Positions 39,529 to 49,376 of a stretch of DNA of 64,000 bases are shown here, piece after piece. Origin of the DNA: Linnemannia hyalina (lineage: Eukaryota; Mortierellomycota; Mortierellomycetes; Mortierellales; Mortierellaceae). Positions within the stretch are counted from its first letter, which is position 1; each line of letters opens with the position of its first letter. Location: the NCBI GenBank assembly GCA_019671135.1, contig JAHRHY010000010.1, positions 1-64,000 of the forward strand, written 5' to 3'. The notes beneath the pieces are model-generated. The model saw only the letters and a program-made list of their open reading frames with translations, made no database searches and was not told the DNA's origin. The position numbers and the translations under genes were made by a program.

Positions 39529-39639
39529 AAAGGCGGAGTGTAAGATTAAACTCCTTTTTAGATCCAACTCGAACAATCTCCTTGTTATTAAACTTGGCGA
39601 ATGTTTTCATGAGATCACCAAAGACAGCCTCTGACGTAG
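39529..39639 (-). pseudogene. Class B transposase remnant B5, distal fragment
   Basis: It corresponds to about 10697-10805 of B1, in the C-terminal third (FAKFNNKEIVRVGSKKEFNLT). It is bounded left by the B4 terminus and right by C1, with target duplication TAG (39637-39639). The rest of this remnant resumes at 45143. Confidence 0.85.
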
Positions 39640-40134
39640 GGAGGCCTTTCAAGTCCAAATTATCATATGGTGTTTGTTACATCTCTGCAGATCTTGACGA
39701 TATCCACCGCGTCCATTAGAGGAGAGTGTATGTATGATATCAACCATTTAAAACAACCACTGTAACATTCCTTGCGCGATTATCCTACTAAACACAACTA
39801 CATTCTCCAAACAACAAAGTCTTCTTATTTTTCGCACACCAAACTCTTGAATATGTCCATCTACTATTAACCTGTAACCCTCACTGCAAGATTCGACAGA
39901 GTAGTTCTTGTATGTGATCATCTAAAGCACTTGTATTCCCAACTGTATCTTTGTCGTGAAATACAGGGGAGAGATTACATTTTAAAAATTCTTGTGCTGT
40001 CTATTGCTATTTTATTCTGTGTTCTGTTGCCCACTATGAAGAGATATGCCAGTTATGGAAGTCAACACTCCGTTCCTTGGACTTTGGATATTTTTTATAT
40101 GCCTTTTTATATCCTCTGCACATGAAGGGGCCGC
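39640..40134 (+). repeat. C1 left 495-bp terminal direct repeat
   Basis: Its ends GGAGGCCTTTCAAGTCC and CATGAAGGGGCCGC are imperfect inverses of each other, so each repeat is itself MITE-like. It differs from its partner at 44648 at only two adjacent-region bases by eye (caaactctt against caatatctt). It contains an AT-rich TTTTAAAAATT and a tatttttttatat stretch that could serve as promoter. A 64-aa frame inside is not credible. Confidence 0.88.
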
Positions 40135-40295
40135 TACCGAATAAAATATAAAAATATATTTGTATTCTCAACTATGTGCTTGCTGTATGATAGATACCAT
40201 CCTACATGCTGTTGTGTATACAGTTAAGTATAAGCCTTTTTAAAAAATTGTTATTGTTGGTTAACGTCATGACAATCCAATACATAAATATTATT

Positions 40296-41585
40296 ATGGA
40301 TCTAACAAAACACTTCCAACAACTGCTTGATGACCATTGGACTTTCCTCAACGCTGGATGGCCAACAATTACACCACGTAATAATCATCGTACTGTAAGC
40401 AAGGAAATTGGGTATATGCCAGAAATAAAAGAAACCCTAAATCGACGCCTTGGTCCTATTCCAGTGTACTTCTTTCTTGTTGACATCTGGCCAAAGGTTA
40501 AGTATCCTGGTCCATACAAAGAAATGGAGAAAGGTCTTTTAATGCTCTATCATCTTGTCAAAGGACTGTCTATGGAAGCAATGGAACCACACATGCCAAA
40601 AAGTAGTTTTCATGCAATGCACTCTGTGTTTTATAAGAAAGAATATACTTTGCACAACAAGTACATCACCAACTGTATTGCAACAATGTTCTCCACAATT
40701 AAAATACGCCTTTTGTCTGCAAAGGAAAAGAATCCTCCATTATTTAAGCATGTTACATTGCATCTTGATGGTCATGATACAAGAGCAACATACAAAGGTG
40801 AGAGTAGTGCTGATATGTACTCTTACAAGCTGAAAAAGTCAGGATTACGCACACAGGTAGCAATGGATTGTAATGGCATGGCTTTATTTGTCTCCAAATC
40901 TGCATCTTGCAAGAACAATGCTGATGGAACAATGCTGCTAACGATGAAGTTGGACAAGAGAGTGCATGAGATGGATTGCATTGCTCTCGATGGAGGGTAT
41001 CCACAGTTCTTAAGGAGGCTTATAGATGAGTCTGACACTCTTAGAATCCAAAATTTCGCTCATCCATACCGTAAACAGAAGAACAAGGAACTTACACAGG
41101 AAGAAGCGTTATACAATACCACCTTTGGTAGTTTCCGCTCGCAGATGGAATCTCTGTTTGCAGACCTTGGTTCCACATTTGAGAAACACAACAACCGTAC
41201 TCCTGTGTTGGTGGATAAGAAACAAACATATAATTTGCAGTTGAAGTTATCTTTGTTACTCTTAAACATGAAAAAGATGGTTGCTTTGTTGAAGATTTCT
41301 GCAGAACCAATTCATACAGCTTGGCTTCGCGAAGGATTCGAGTATCCGACAACAGAGAACGACGTTGAGCAACCAATGGGATATGTTGATGTTGGTGCGC
41401 TAGTGGAGGATGGAAATACAATGGCACAACTCCAGAACAAATTTCTTGGTATTAATCTTCATGGTGATGTTGATGTTAATGTTGATGAGGACACACCAAT
41501 GGATCAAGCAGTAATAATGCAACCCGGTCTTTCCATTGAGCTTAGAGGTACGAAGCGACAAATGGATGTTAATGGTAATTTGTAG
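40296..41585 (+). CDS. Class C Harbinger-like DDE transposase (C1), 429 aa
   Basis: Start MDLTKHFQQL at 40296, matching the start region in A and B; the upstream in-frame stretch from 40206 is not conserved. The core blocks are LDGHDTRATY, MYSYKLKKSG, CIALDGGYPQF and FRSQMESLFADL (Glu). LGPIPVYFFL and YPGPYKEMEKG match the N-terminal family blocks. The C-terminus is acidic with a Val-Asp repeat (DVDVNVDED), two residues longer than in C2. GCCTTTTTAAAAAATTG precedes it and GGTTTTTAAAAT follows it. Confidence 0.9.
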   Translation: MDLTKHFQQLLDDHWTFLNAGWPTITPRNNHRTVSKEIGYMPEIKETLNRRLGPIPVYFFLVDIWPKVKYPGPYKEMEKGLLMLYHLVKGLSMEAMEPHMPKSSFHAMHSVFYKKEYTLHNKYITNCIATMFSTIKIRLLSAKEKNPPLFKHVTLHLDGHDTRATYKGESSADMYSYKLKKSGLRTQVAMDCNGMALFVSKSASCKNNADGTMLLTMKLDKRVHEMDCIALDGGYPQFLRRLIDESDTLRIQNFAHPYRKQKNKELTQEEALYNTTFGSFRSQMESLFADLGSTFEKHNNRTPVLVDKKQTYNLQLKLSLLLLNMKKMVALLKISAEPIHTAWLREGFEYPTTENDVEQPMGYVDVGALVEDGNTMAQLQNKFLGINLHGDVDVNVDEDTPMDQAVIMQPGLSIELRGTKRQMDVNGNL

Positions 41586-42259
41586 ACTTATTGCAGGTTT
41601 TTAAAATAATAGACATACATAGCCTATTTAGTCAGCGTTGAGATACGGTATTAACTGCCTAGACGCTAATATGCACCGGTATCTATTATTAAAAGTCATG
41701 GTATTATTGTAGTAGATCGGATGCTATTCTATGCTATTCTACAACATTCCTTTTTATTTAACAAAGAGGATAAACACATGTACAAACCTACGTCATAAAA
41801 GAATACATAAACACATGTACAAACCTACGTCATAAAAGAATACTACATTCTTAACCATTTTTAAACCCCGTCTTTAACGCCAAGCAGTCTTAATAAGCAA
41901 GATCTACGTCATACGAGGAACACTATGTTATTAACCACTTAGATGCCTTTTTAAAACTCTTTTGTTACTAAGCGCCAAGCAGTGTTAATAAGCAAGCGCT
42001 ATTAATATCCAGTGTGGCAGTGTCCCATGAATTAGTATAAATAAAGGACTCCACTTCCCTCTTGCTTAATCTTTATCTTATCTAGTAACCAACCAACCAT
42101 TATCCATATCTATACAACCATCCATACCTATACAACCATCTTTTATTGCAATTCTTTATATCAGTGTACTAAGCAGCTGCAATCTACCACACATAAACTG
42201 AAAAGTCATTCACACCCACCATATCACAAGTACAATCTATATCGTTCATATCCAAAAAC
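41586..42259 (+). promoter_or_regulatory. Intergenic/promoter region of the class C large gene (C1)
   Basis: This 674-base gap holds a 35-bp direct duplication (aaacacatgtacaaacctacgtc, twice at 41771-41840), present once in C2. It also has two copies of a ~93-bp block containing TTTTTAAA and gccaagcagt(c/g)ttaataagc (about 41878 and 41972). A strong TATA box, TATAAATAAAG, lies at 42036-42046, followed by a C/A-rich leader with repeated tatacaaccatc. C2 keeps the TATA box at 48527. This is the best-defined promoter in the window. Confidence 0.6.
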
Positions 42260-44524
42260 ATGCAGTACGTTCAGCTTACAATCGAGCTCATCACCAAGGC
42301 CTTCGAGACATTTTCTTCTAAGAAGGGAGTGGAGTTTACCAAGAAAGATGCAAATAAGATCTTTAAGGCGCTTGATGAGGATGAGGGAGTAGAGAGATAC
42401 TACTTTTGTGGTGCAAAGTGCACCAAGTCCAAGCGCAAATGCATGAAGGAAGTTGATGATGAAGGCATGCATTGTTATGTCCACGATCCTGCGCGCAAGT
42501 GTCAAGGCACAACCATTAAGGGCGCTAATTGTGGTAGTGTAGCCAAACTTGGTGAAACATACTGTGGACGTCATCGAGAGCAGCATAAAGGTCATATGAA
42601 AAGCAGTAACAATAAGGCACCTGCCAACAAGCGTACCAAGTCTTCCAAGATAACCAAGAAGACACATACTCCTGAGTTTGTCCCTTCAGATGATGATATG
42701 ACTTCCGAGGATGAAGAACCAAAGAAGCGAAAGAGAAACAAGCAGGAGTCATCGGATGAGGAGCCGTCCGATGATGATGAAGAAGATATAATTGCCGTCT
42801 CCTTTCCGTTGAGTCCAAAGGTAGTTGACATAACGTCCAAGAAAAATGTACCACTCGCTAATACAGGCATATGGATGCGTTATGCAACTAATCCAGCTTT
42901 CCTGTATGCAAAAAACTATACTGTAAATGGCAAGTACATTATTAAGCTGAAGGAAAAGGACCTCTACATTGTATTGTGTCCACCTGAGCTCATGGGGAAA
43001 AATCTTCCTGTACCGAAATTATCTGACAAAGAGGTACGTATATTACAAAAGATGGGACTCCAAGAGGCAACTCCTGCTGATGTAGAAAAAATAGAAGAGT
43101 CTTCTGCTGATGAGAATTCTGACGATGATACAGATGATGGTGATACGTCTGATGATGCTGGCTCTGACGATGATTCCCCTGATGATAAAGACTCTGATGA
43201 TGGCAAGTCCAATAACAGACCTGATGTAGAATCTGGAGATGATACCTCTAAGGATAACCCTGATGAAAAACTATCTCATAAAAAGTCATCTAAGGATGAT
43301 GAGAAGAAGACTTCTCGAAAGAAAAGGCATTCAGAGATGCCCAAAAATGCAGAGCCATCTTCTAATGTAGACGTTTCTAAGGATGGAAAAGATGAACATA
43401 CATTTGCACTGGCCACAACGGTGCATAACATTAGATCAGAGAAAGACATAGCACGTGCGAAGGACAGAGGATGGATGATTCATCCTAATAACGACATGCT
43501 TGAGTATGCAACTAAGTTTACGATGAATGGCAAGTACATTGTCAGGCTATCTGGAAAGAATACATACGTTGGCCTGTTTACGCTTGATGCTCTGCGCGGT
43601 GTCGGTGATGTTCCAGAGTTGGATATCTTGGAACGCTCCATGCTTAGCAAGATGAAACTTCAACCATTGTCTGATGAAGAGAGAAAGACGCTTTTCAACG
43701 AGGAGATCGAAGTAGAAGAAGAAGTACCAGTAGAAGGACCAACAGATAAATCCAAGGTGATATGGAAAAAACTTAACAAGTACTTGGAATATTCCGAGAA
43801 TGTACTTGTAAATGGAATGCACATTCTCAAGATGCGCAAAAAAGACACTGTAATCGGCTTGATGACTGATGACCATATTGCTGCAGAGAATGTAGAGTGT
43901 CATTCTCTTAGCCAGAAGGAAAAAGAGAAGTTGTTTGCTATGGGATTTAAACCGCATGAGCATAAGCAAAGCTTGCCACAGAAAGATGAGAGCACATGTG
44001 AGGATGATAAAGATGCTGAGGGCGATAAAGATGCTGAGGGCGATAAAGATGCTGAGGATGACAAAGATGCGGTGGGTAATAAAGATGCTGAAGATGACAA
44101 AGATGCTGAGGGTGATAACGATGCTGAGGATGACAAAGATGCTGAGGGTGATAACGATGCTGAAGATGATAAAGATGCTGAGGATGATAAAGATGCTGAG
44201 GATGTTATGTGGAAAAGGTACCCTAAAGATAAAAGCTCCTCGGGTATAATCGTCATAGATAAAGACGAAATTAAATGGACAACATGTTCGTTTGACAAGA
44301 AGCATGAATATGCAACCAACTACCTTTTCGACGGATGTCATCTGCTCAAGAGGTACGAAGAGGACATTATTGTTGGACTGCTGTATAAGATACCTGCAAA
44401 CGGTGACAGTAACTATAGTCGAGACAAATTTACCAACAACAAACAAAAGCAGAAGTTAATTGCCATGGGGTTCACGATCGAGGAATTGCCTAAATTGTAC
44501 TCTCCAGATGTAAAGTTTTGGTAG
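42260..44524 (+). CDS. Class C large acidic protein: two Cys/His motifs and four repeats of an unrecognised domain (C1), 754 aa
   Basis: Residues 1-45 are helical. Residues 47-104 hold two zinc-binding-like motifs: FCGAKCTKSKRKC...HCYVH, then CQGTTIKGANCGS...YCGRH. The second is of the C-x-G-T-x-K-G-x-x-C...C-x-x-H kind (DUF5763-like) known from large DNA viruses and phages. A Lys/Ser/Glu/Asp-rich linker with nuclear-localisation-like KKRKRNK follows. Four copies of a ~70-aa unit are visible at about 197-268, 404-468, 500-564 and 671-738. Each has a Trp, a (L)EYA/S-x-N motif, NGKYIIKL-like and a closing K-MGL/F. Between units 3 and 4 is a DKDAEG/DDKDAE repeat of about 65 residues. Function unknown. 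Confidence 0.75.
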   Translation: MQYVQLTIELITKAFETFSSKKGVEFTKKDANKIFKALDEDEGVERYYFCGAKCTKSKRKCMKEVDDEGMHCYVHDPARKCQGTTIKGANCGSVAKLGETYCGRHREQHKGHMKSSNNKAPANKRTKSSKITKKTHTPEFVPSDDDMTSEDEEPKKRKRNKQESSDEEPSDDDEEDIIAVSFPLSPKVVDITSKKNVPLANTGIWMRYATNPAFLYAKNYTVNGKYIIKLKEKDLYIVLCPPELMGKNLPVPKLSDKEVRILQKMGLQEATPADVEKIEESSADENSDDDTDDGDTSDDAGSDDDSPDDKDSDDGKSNNRPDVESGDDTSKDNPDEKLSHKKSSKDDEKKTSRKKRHSEMPKNAEPSSNVDVSKDGKDEHTFALATTVHNIRSEKDIARAKDRGWMIHPNNDMLEYATKFTMNGKYIVRLSGKNTYVGLFTLDALRGVGDVPELDILERSMLSKMKLQPLSDEERKTLFNEEIEVEEEVPVEGPTDKSKVIWKKLNKYLEYSENVLVNGMHILKMRKKDTVIGLMTDDHIAAENVECHSLSQKEKEKLFAMGFKPHEHKQSLPQKDESTCEDDKDAEGDKDAEGDKDAEDDKDAVGNKDAEDDKDAEGDNDAEDDKDAEGDNDAEDDKDAEDDKDAEDVMWKRYPKDKSSSGIIVIDKDEIKWTTCSFDKKHEYATNYLFDGCHLLKRYEEDIIVGLLYKIPANGDSNYSRDKFTNNKQKQKLIAMGFTIEELPKLYSPDVKFW
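43996..44205 (+). repeat. 18-bp coding minisatellite in the class C large gene
   Basis: About eleven tandem copies of gatgctgaggGcgataaa-like units encode DKDAEG/DDKDAE hexads. C2 has none of them; in its place are two copies of a KxDDEVQES block. The tract is therefore a fast-changing spacer. Confidence 0.8.
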
Positions 44525-44647
44525 TTGTTGAGACAGATGAAGAGTAGATATTTTAAAAACTATCCAATTGTCAACAGTTGGCATTTGTGGTTGTATATAT
44601 AGCATGAACTTTTTAAAAATGTAACATGTCTTCGACACTTCCACCTA

Positions 44648-45142
44648 GGAGGCCTTTCAAGTCCAAATTATCATATGGTGTTTGTTACATCTCTGCAGAT
44701 CTTGACGATATCCACCGCGTCCATTAGAGGAGAGTGTATGTATGATATCAACCATTTAAAACAACCACTGTAACATTCCTTGCGCGATTATCCTACTAAA
44801 CACAACTACATTCTCCAAACAACAAAGTCTTCTTATTTTTCGCACACCAATATCTTGAATATGTCCATCTACTATTAACCTGTAACCCTCACTGCAAGAT
44901 TCGACAGAGTAGTTCTTGTATGTGATCATCTAAAGCACTTGTATTCCCAACTGTATCTTTGTCGTGAAATACAGGGGAGAGATTACATTTTAAAAATTCT
45001 TGTGCTGTCTATTGCTATTTTATTCTGTGTTCTGTTGCCCACTATGAAGAGATATGCCAGTTATGGAAGTCAACACTCCGTTCCTTGGACTTTGGATATT
45101 TTTTATATGCCTTTTTATATCCTCTGCACATGAAGGGGCCGC
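44648..45142 (+). repeat. C1 right 495-bp terminal direct repeat
   Basis: Same orientation as 39640-40134. It begins right after CCACCTA and ends GGGGCCGC before the TAG duplication. Two visible base differences from the left copy, but many from the C2 repeats. Confidence 0.88.
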
Positions 45143-45830
45143 TAGATCGAAATCCACCAAACATAGCATTAAAGTTGGATTCCTCTTCGTGGAGTTGCTG
45201 TAGTCGTTTCTTACGAATGGGAAAACAGAAGTTACGCTCGTCCAACTTTTCTTTTTCCACAATATCGCCAATGTATTGTGTATATCCTCCATCGAGAGCA
45301 ATACAGTCCATGTTGTTGATCTTCTTACCAATGCCCATCTCTTGTAACATTTTCCCATCGTTGTTATCACGACATGACGCTGATTTGGATACAAAGAGAA
45401 CCATTCCATTGGCATCGATGGCCACTTGCGTTCTCAAACCCGATTTCTTTAACTTATAAGAATACATTGCTGCTTTATCTTCCCCATATGTTGCTCGAGA
45501 GTCATGACCATCCAAGTAGAGAGTTACATGCTTGAACATTGGGGGATTTTTCCAATTGGCTGTTCGAATACGAATTTCCAGCGAAGAAAACATGGATGCA
45601 AAACAGCGTGTAATCTCCTTCTCAAACAATGCACGTTCCACCTTGACGAATGTACTGTATATCAAATGGAATGTGGACTTTGGCATATACTGTGCCATGG
45701 AATCCATAGTCTCTCCAGCGACGAAAAAGTACAAGAATGCAATTCCTTTCTCAAGTGCGTTATATGGACCAGGGAAATAGTGTTTACTCCAGATGGTAGA
45801 TAGAAAGAAAAACACTGGTATGGCTCCAAG
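45143..45830 (-). pseudogene. Class B transposase remnant B5, main fragment
   Basis: It corresponds to about 10803-11491 of B1 and carries LDGHDSR, YSYKLKKSG and ALDGGY, with the Glu block cut by C1. The N-terminal ~60 codons are missing because the gypsy 2 LTR begins at 45831. No other part of this B copy remains. Confidence 0.85.
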
Positions 45831-46027
45831 TGTCAAGAAAGCAGACCAAGCAATAGAATGAAGTAGATAAAGAGAACCTTGATCAAGGACTAAGAAATGA
45901 GTATAAGGAATAGGTTAAAGAGTATGTTGTATTGGCGATACCAAGTAAAGAGCTATAGATTTGCTATCTAAGGCCCTTTTATACTCGTTAGGGCGAAGTC
46001 ACAAGAGCAAGCTCTTGTCTCGTGACA
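45831..46027 (-). repeat. Gypsy 2 3' LTR
   Basis: 197 bp with TGTCA...TGACA ends. On the element strand it starts TGTCACGAGACAAGAGC, contains a hairpin (CAAGAGC/GCTCTTG) and a GTATAAAAGGGC TATA box. The preceding AGAGGGGGAGGT is the polypurine tract. No second copy is found in the window. Confidence 0.8.
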
Positions 46028-46037
46028 ACCTCCCCCT

Positions 46038-46171
46038 CTAGGGCCGAGTTCCAAGAGGCCTTTGGCTGGGTTTGTGAGGGTGTTGCAGATGGAACTCGCG
46101 AACAAGGTCCGGGGAATTCTTGACACAGGCGGCCGGTTCCCAGGTTCGTTCGGATGCGGGGTAGCCTGTCC
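46038..46171 (-). pseudogene. pol: Gypsy 2 pol, end of chromodomain
   Basis: Read on the minus strand after the target site, it gives WTGYPASERTWEP, the typical second half of a chromodomain, then a ~30-residue tail and TAG at 46038-46040. The Trp codon is completed by bases of the AAT target site, so C2 sits within the aromatic core of the chromodomain. Confidence 0.85.
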
Positions 46172-46174
46172 AAT

Positions 46175-46669
46175 GGAGGCCTTTCACGTCCAAGTTATCA
46201 TATGGTGTTTGTTACATCTCTGTAGATCTCGACAATATCCATAGCGACTATGGGATGAGAATGTATATATGATACCAAGCATATAAGACAACCATTGTAA
46301 CATTTTTTGTTTAACTATCCTACTAAACACCAACCTATTCTCCAAACAACAAAGTCTTCTTATTTTTCGCACACCACACTCTTGAATATGTCCATCTACT
46401 ATTAACCTGTAACCCTCACTGCAAGATTCGCCAGAGTAGTTCTTGTATGTCATCATCTAAAGCACTTGTACTCTCAACTGTATCTTTGGGGCGAAATACA
46501 GGGGAGAGATTACATTTTAAAAAAACATGTGCTGTCTATTGCTATTTTATTCTGTGTTCTGTTGCCCACTATGAAGAGATATGTCAGTTATGGAAGTAAA
46601 CACTCCGTTCCTTGGGCTTTGGATATTTTTTATATGCCTTTTTATATCCTCTGCACATGAAGGGGCCGC
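46175..46669 (+). repeat. C2 left 495-bp terminal direct repeat
   Basis: GGAGGCCTTTCACG...GGGGCCGC. It differs from the C2 right repeat at about two bases, but from both C1 repeats at many positions (for example the tagcgactatgggatg region). Confidence 0.88.
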
Positions 46670-46830
46670 TACCGAAAAAAATATAAAAATATATTTGTAT
46701 TCTCAACTATGTGCTTGCTATATGATAGATACCATCCTACATGCTGTTGTGTATGCAGTTAAGTATAAGCCTTTTTAAAAAATTGTTATTGTTGGTTAAC
46801 GTCATGACAATCCAATACATAAATATTATT

Positions 46831-48114
46831 ATGGATCTAACAAAACACTTCCAACAACTGCTTGATGACCATTGGACTTTCCTCAACGCTGGATGGCCAA
46901 CAATTACACCACGTAATAATCATCGTACTGTAAGCAAGGAAATTGGGTATATGCCAGAAATAAAAGAAACCCTAAATCGACGCCTTGGTCCTATTCCAGT
47001 GTACTTCTTTCTTGTTGACATCTGGCCAAAGGTTAAGTATCCTGGTCCATACAAAGAAGTGGAGAAAGGTCTTTTAATGCTCTATCATCTTGTCAAAGGA
47101 CTGTCTATGGAAGCAATGGAACCACACATGCCAAAAAGTAGTTTTCATGCAATGCACTCTGTGTTTTATAAGAAAGAATATACTTTGCACAACAAGTACA
47201 TCACCAACTGTATTGCAACAATGTTCTCCACAATTAAAATACGCCTTTTGTCTGCAAAGGAAAAGAATCCTCCATTATTTAAGCATGTTACATTGCATCT
47301 TGATGGTCATGATACAAGAGCAACATACAAAGGTGAGAGTAGTGCTGATATGTACTCTTACAAGCTGAAAAAGTCAGGATTACGCACACAGGTAGCAATG
47401 GATTGTAATGGCATGGCTTTATTTGTCTCCAAATCTGCATCTTGCAAGAACAATGCTGATGGAACAATGCTGCTTACGATGAAGTTGGACAAGAGAGTGC
47501 ATGAGATGGATTGCATTGCTCTCGATGGAGGGTATCCACAGTTCTTAAGGAGGCTTATAGATGAGTCTGATATTCTTAGAGTCCAAAATTTCGCTCATCC
47601 ATACCGTAAACAGAAGAACAAGGAACTTACACAGGAAGAAGCGTTATACAATACCACCTTTGGTAGTTTCCGCTCGCAGATGGAATCTCTGTTTGCAGAC
47701 CTTGGTTCCACATTTGAGAAACACAACAATCGTACTCCTGTGTTGGTGGATAAGAAACAAACATATAATTTGCAGTTGAAGTTATCTTTGTTACTCTTAA
47801 ACATGAAAAAGATGGTTGCTTTGTTGAAGATTTCTGCAGAACCAATTCATACAGCTTGGCTTCGCGAAGGATTCGAGTATCCGACAACAGAGAACGACGT
47901 TGAGCAACCAATGGGATATGTTGATGTTGGTGCGCTAGTGGAGGATGGAAATACAATGGCACAACTCCAGAACGAATTTCTTGGTATTAAACTTCATGGT
48001 GATGTTGATGTTGATGAGGACACACCAATGGATCAAGCAGTAATAATGCAACCCGGCCTTTCCATTGAGCTTAGAAGTACGAATCGACAAATGGATGTTA
48101 ATGGTAATCTGTAG
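46831..48114 (+). CDS. Class C Harbinger-like DDE transposase (C2), 427 aa
   Basis: Start MDLTKHFQQL at 46831. Nearly identical to C1; the changes include EMEKG to EVEKG, TLRIQN to ILRVQN, and loss of two residues in the Val-Asp tail. All catalytic blocks are intact. It is followed by GGTTTTTAAAAG and the same promoter-bearing gap as in C1. Confidence 0.9.
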   Translation: MDLTKHFQQLLDDHWTFLNAGWPTITPRNNHRTVSKEIGYMPEIKETLNRRLGPIPVYFFLVDIWPKVKYPGPYKEVEKGLLMLYHLVKGLSMEAMEPHMPKSSFHAMHSVFYKKEYTLHNKYITNCIATMFSTIKIRLLSAKEKNPPLFKHVTLHLDGHDTRATYKGESSADMYSYKLKKSGLRTQVAMDCNGMALFVSKSASCKNNADGTMLLTMKLDKRVHEMDCIALDGGYPQFLRRLIDESDILRVQNFAHPYRKQKNKELTQEEALYNTTFGSFRSQMESLFADLGSTFEKHNNRTPVLVDKKQTYNLQLKLSLLLLNMKKMVALLKISAEPIHTAWLREGFEYPTTENDVEQPMGYVDVGALVEDGNTMAQLQNEFLGIKLHGDVDVDEDTPMDQAVIMQPGLSIELRSTNRQMDVNGNL

Positions 48115-48745
48115 ACTTATTGCAGGTTTTTAAAAGAATAGACATACATGGCCTATTTAGTCAGCTTTAAGATACGGTATTAACTGCCTAGACGCTAATA
48201 TGCACCGGTATCTATTATTAAAAGTCATGGTATTATTGTAGTAGATCGGATGCTATTCTATGCTATTCTACAGCATTCCTTTTTATTTAACAAAGAGGAT
48301 AAACACATGTACAAACCTACGTCATAAAATAATACTACATTCTTAACCATTTTTAAACCCCGTCTTTAATGCCAAGCAGTCTTAATAAGCAAGATCTACG
48401 TCATACGAGGAACACTACATTATTAACCACTTAGATGCCTTTTTAAAACTCTTTTGTTACTAAGCGCCAAGCAGTGCTAATAAGCAAGCGCTATTAATGT
48501 CCATTGTGGCAGTGTTCCTGAATTAGTATAAATAAAGGAGTCCACTTCCCTCTTGCTTAATCTTTATCTAGTAACCAACCAACAATTATCCATATCTATA
48601 CAACCATCCATACCTATACAACCATCTTTTATTGCAATTCTTTATATCAGTGTACTAAGCAGCTGCAATCTACCACACATAAACTGAAAACTCATTCACA
48701 CCCACCATACCACAAGTACAATCCATATTATTCATATCCAAAAAC
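48115..48745 (+). promoter_or_regulatory. Intergenic/promoter region of the class C large gene (C2)
   Basis: As in C1 but with a single copy of the 35-bp cacatgtacaaacc block. It has the two ~93-bp blocks with gccaagcagt...aataagc, the TATA box TATAAATAAAG at 48527-48537, and the tatacaaccatc leader. ATG at 48746. Confidence 0.55.
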
Positions 48746-48878
48746 ATGAAGTACGTTCAGCTTACAATCGAGCTCATCACCAAGGCCTTTGAGACATTCT
48801 CCTCTAAGAAGGGAGTGGAGTTTAACAAGAAAGATGCAAATAAGATCTTTAAGGCGCTTGATGAGGATGAGGAAGTAG
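48746..48878 (+). pseudogene. Class C large gene (C2), 5' fragment
   Basis: It encodes the first 44 residues (MKYVQLTIEL ... LDEDEEV) up to the TAG target site, where the solo repeat enters. It aligns with C1 residues 1-44. Confidence 0.85.
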
Positions 48879-49373
48879 GCGGCCCCTTCATGTGCAGAGG
48901 ATATAAAAAGGCATATAAAAAATATCCAAAGTCCAAGAAACGGAGTGTTGACTTCCATAACTGGCATATCTCTTCATAGTGGGCAACAGAACACAGAATA
49001 AAATAGCAATAGACAGCACAAGAATTTTTAAAATGTAATCTCTCCCCTGTATTTCACGACAAAGATACAGTTGAGAATACAAGTGCTTTAGATGATCACA
49101 TACAAGAACTACTCTGTCGAATCTTGCAGTGAGGGTTACAGTTTAATAGTAGATGAACACATTCAAGATATTGGTGAGCGAAAAATAAGAAGACTTTGTT
49201 GTTTGGAGAATGTAGTTGTGTTTAGTAGGATAATCGCGCAAGGAATGTTACAGTGGTTGTTTTAAATGGTTGATATCATACATACACTCTCCTCTAATGG
49301 ACGCGGTGGATATCGTCAAGATCTGCAGAGATGTAACAAACACCATATGATAATTTGGACTTGAAAGGCCTCC
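48879..49373 (-). mobile_element. Solo 495-bp class C terminal repeat
   Basis: A single inverted copy, GCGGCCCCTTC...AAAGGCCTCC, flanked by TAG on both sides (48876-48878 and 49374-49376). The empty site is visible in C1 (gagtagagagatac). Its sequence is of the C1 type, not the C2 type. Either it moved alone as a MITE or it is a solo remnant left after recombination between the two ends of an inserted C element. Confidence 0.88.
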
Positions 49374-49376
49374 TAG

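Larger units (their letters stand above)
39640..45142 (+). mobile_element. Class C DNA transposon, copy C1, complete
   Basis: The unit is 5503 bp, flanked by a TAG duplication (39637-39639 and 45143-45145); the empty site is seen in B1 (gacgtagatcg). It has 495-bp terminal repeats in direct orientation (39640-40134 and 44648-45142), each starting GGAGGCCTTTCAAG and ending GAAGGGGCCGC. Inside are a transposase and a large acidic zinc/repeat protein, both plus strand and open. There is no reverse transcriptase, so despite the LTR-like layout this is a DDE element. C2 has the same internal boundaries (TACCGAA... and ...CACCTA), proving the composite moves as one unit. Confidence 0.9.

Noticed and set aside
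39931..40125. 64-aa hydrophobic frame in the 495-bp class C repeat
   Set aside because: No start context; it changes along with non-coding differences between C1 and C2 repeats and reads through the terminal motif.
43547..44446. 299-aa minus-strand frame opposite the class C large gene
   Set aside because: It is an antisense product of the DKDAEG repeat tract and low-complexity coding sequence.
39640..45142. Class C as an LTR retrotransposon
   Set aside because: The direct repeats look like LTRs, but the interior encodes a DDE transposase and no reverse transcriptase, RNase H or Gag; the target duplication is 3 bp, and no primer site or polypurine tract is seen.
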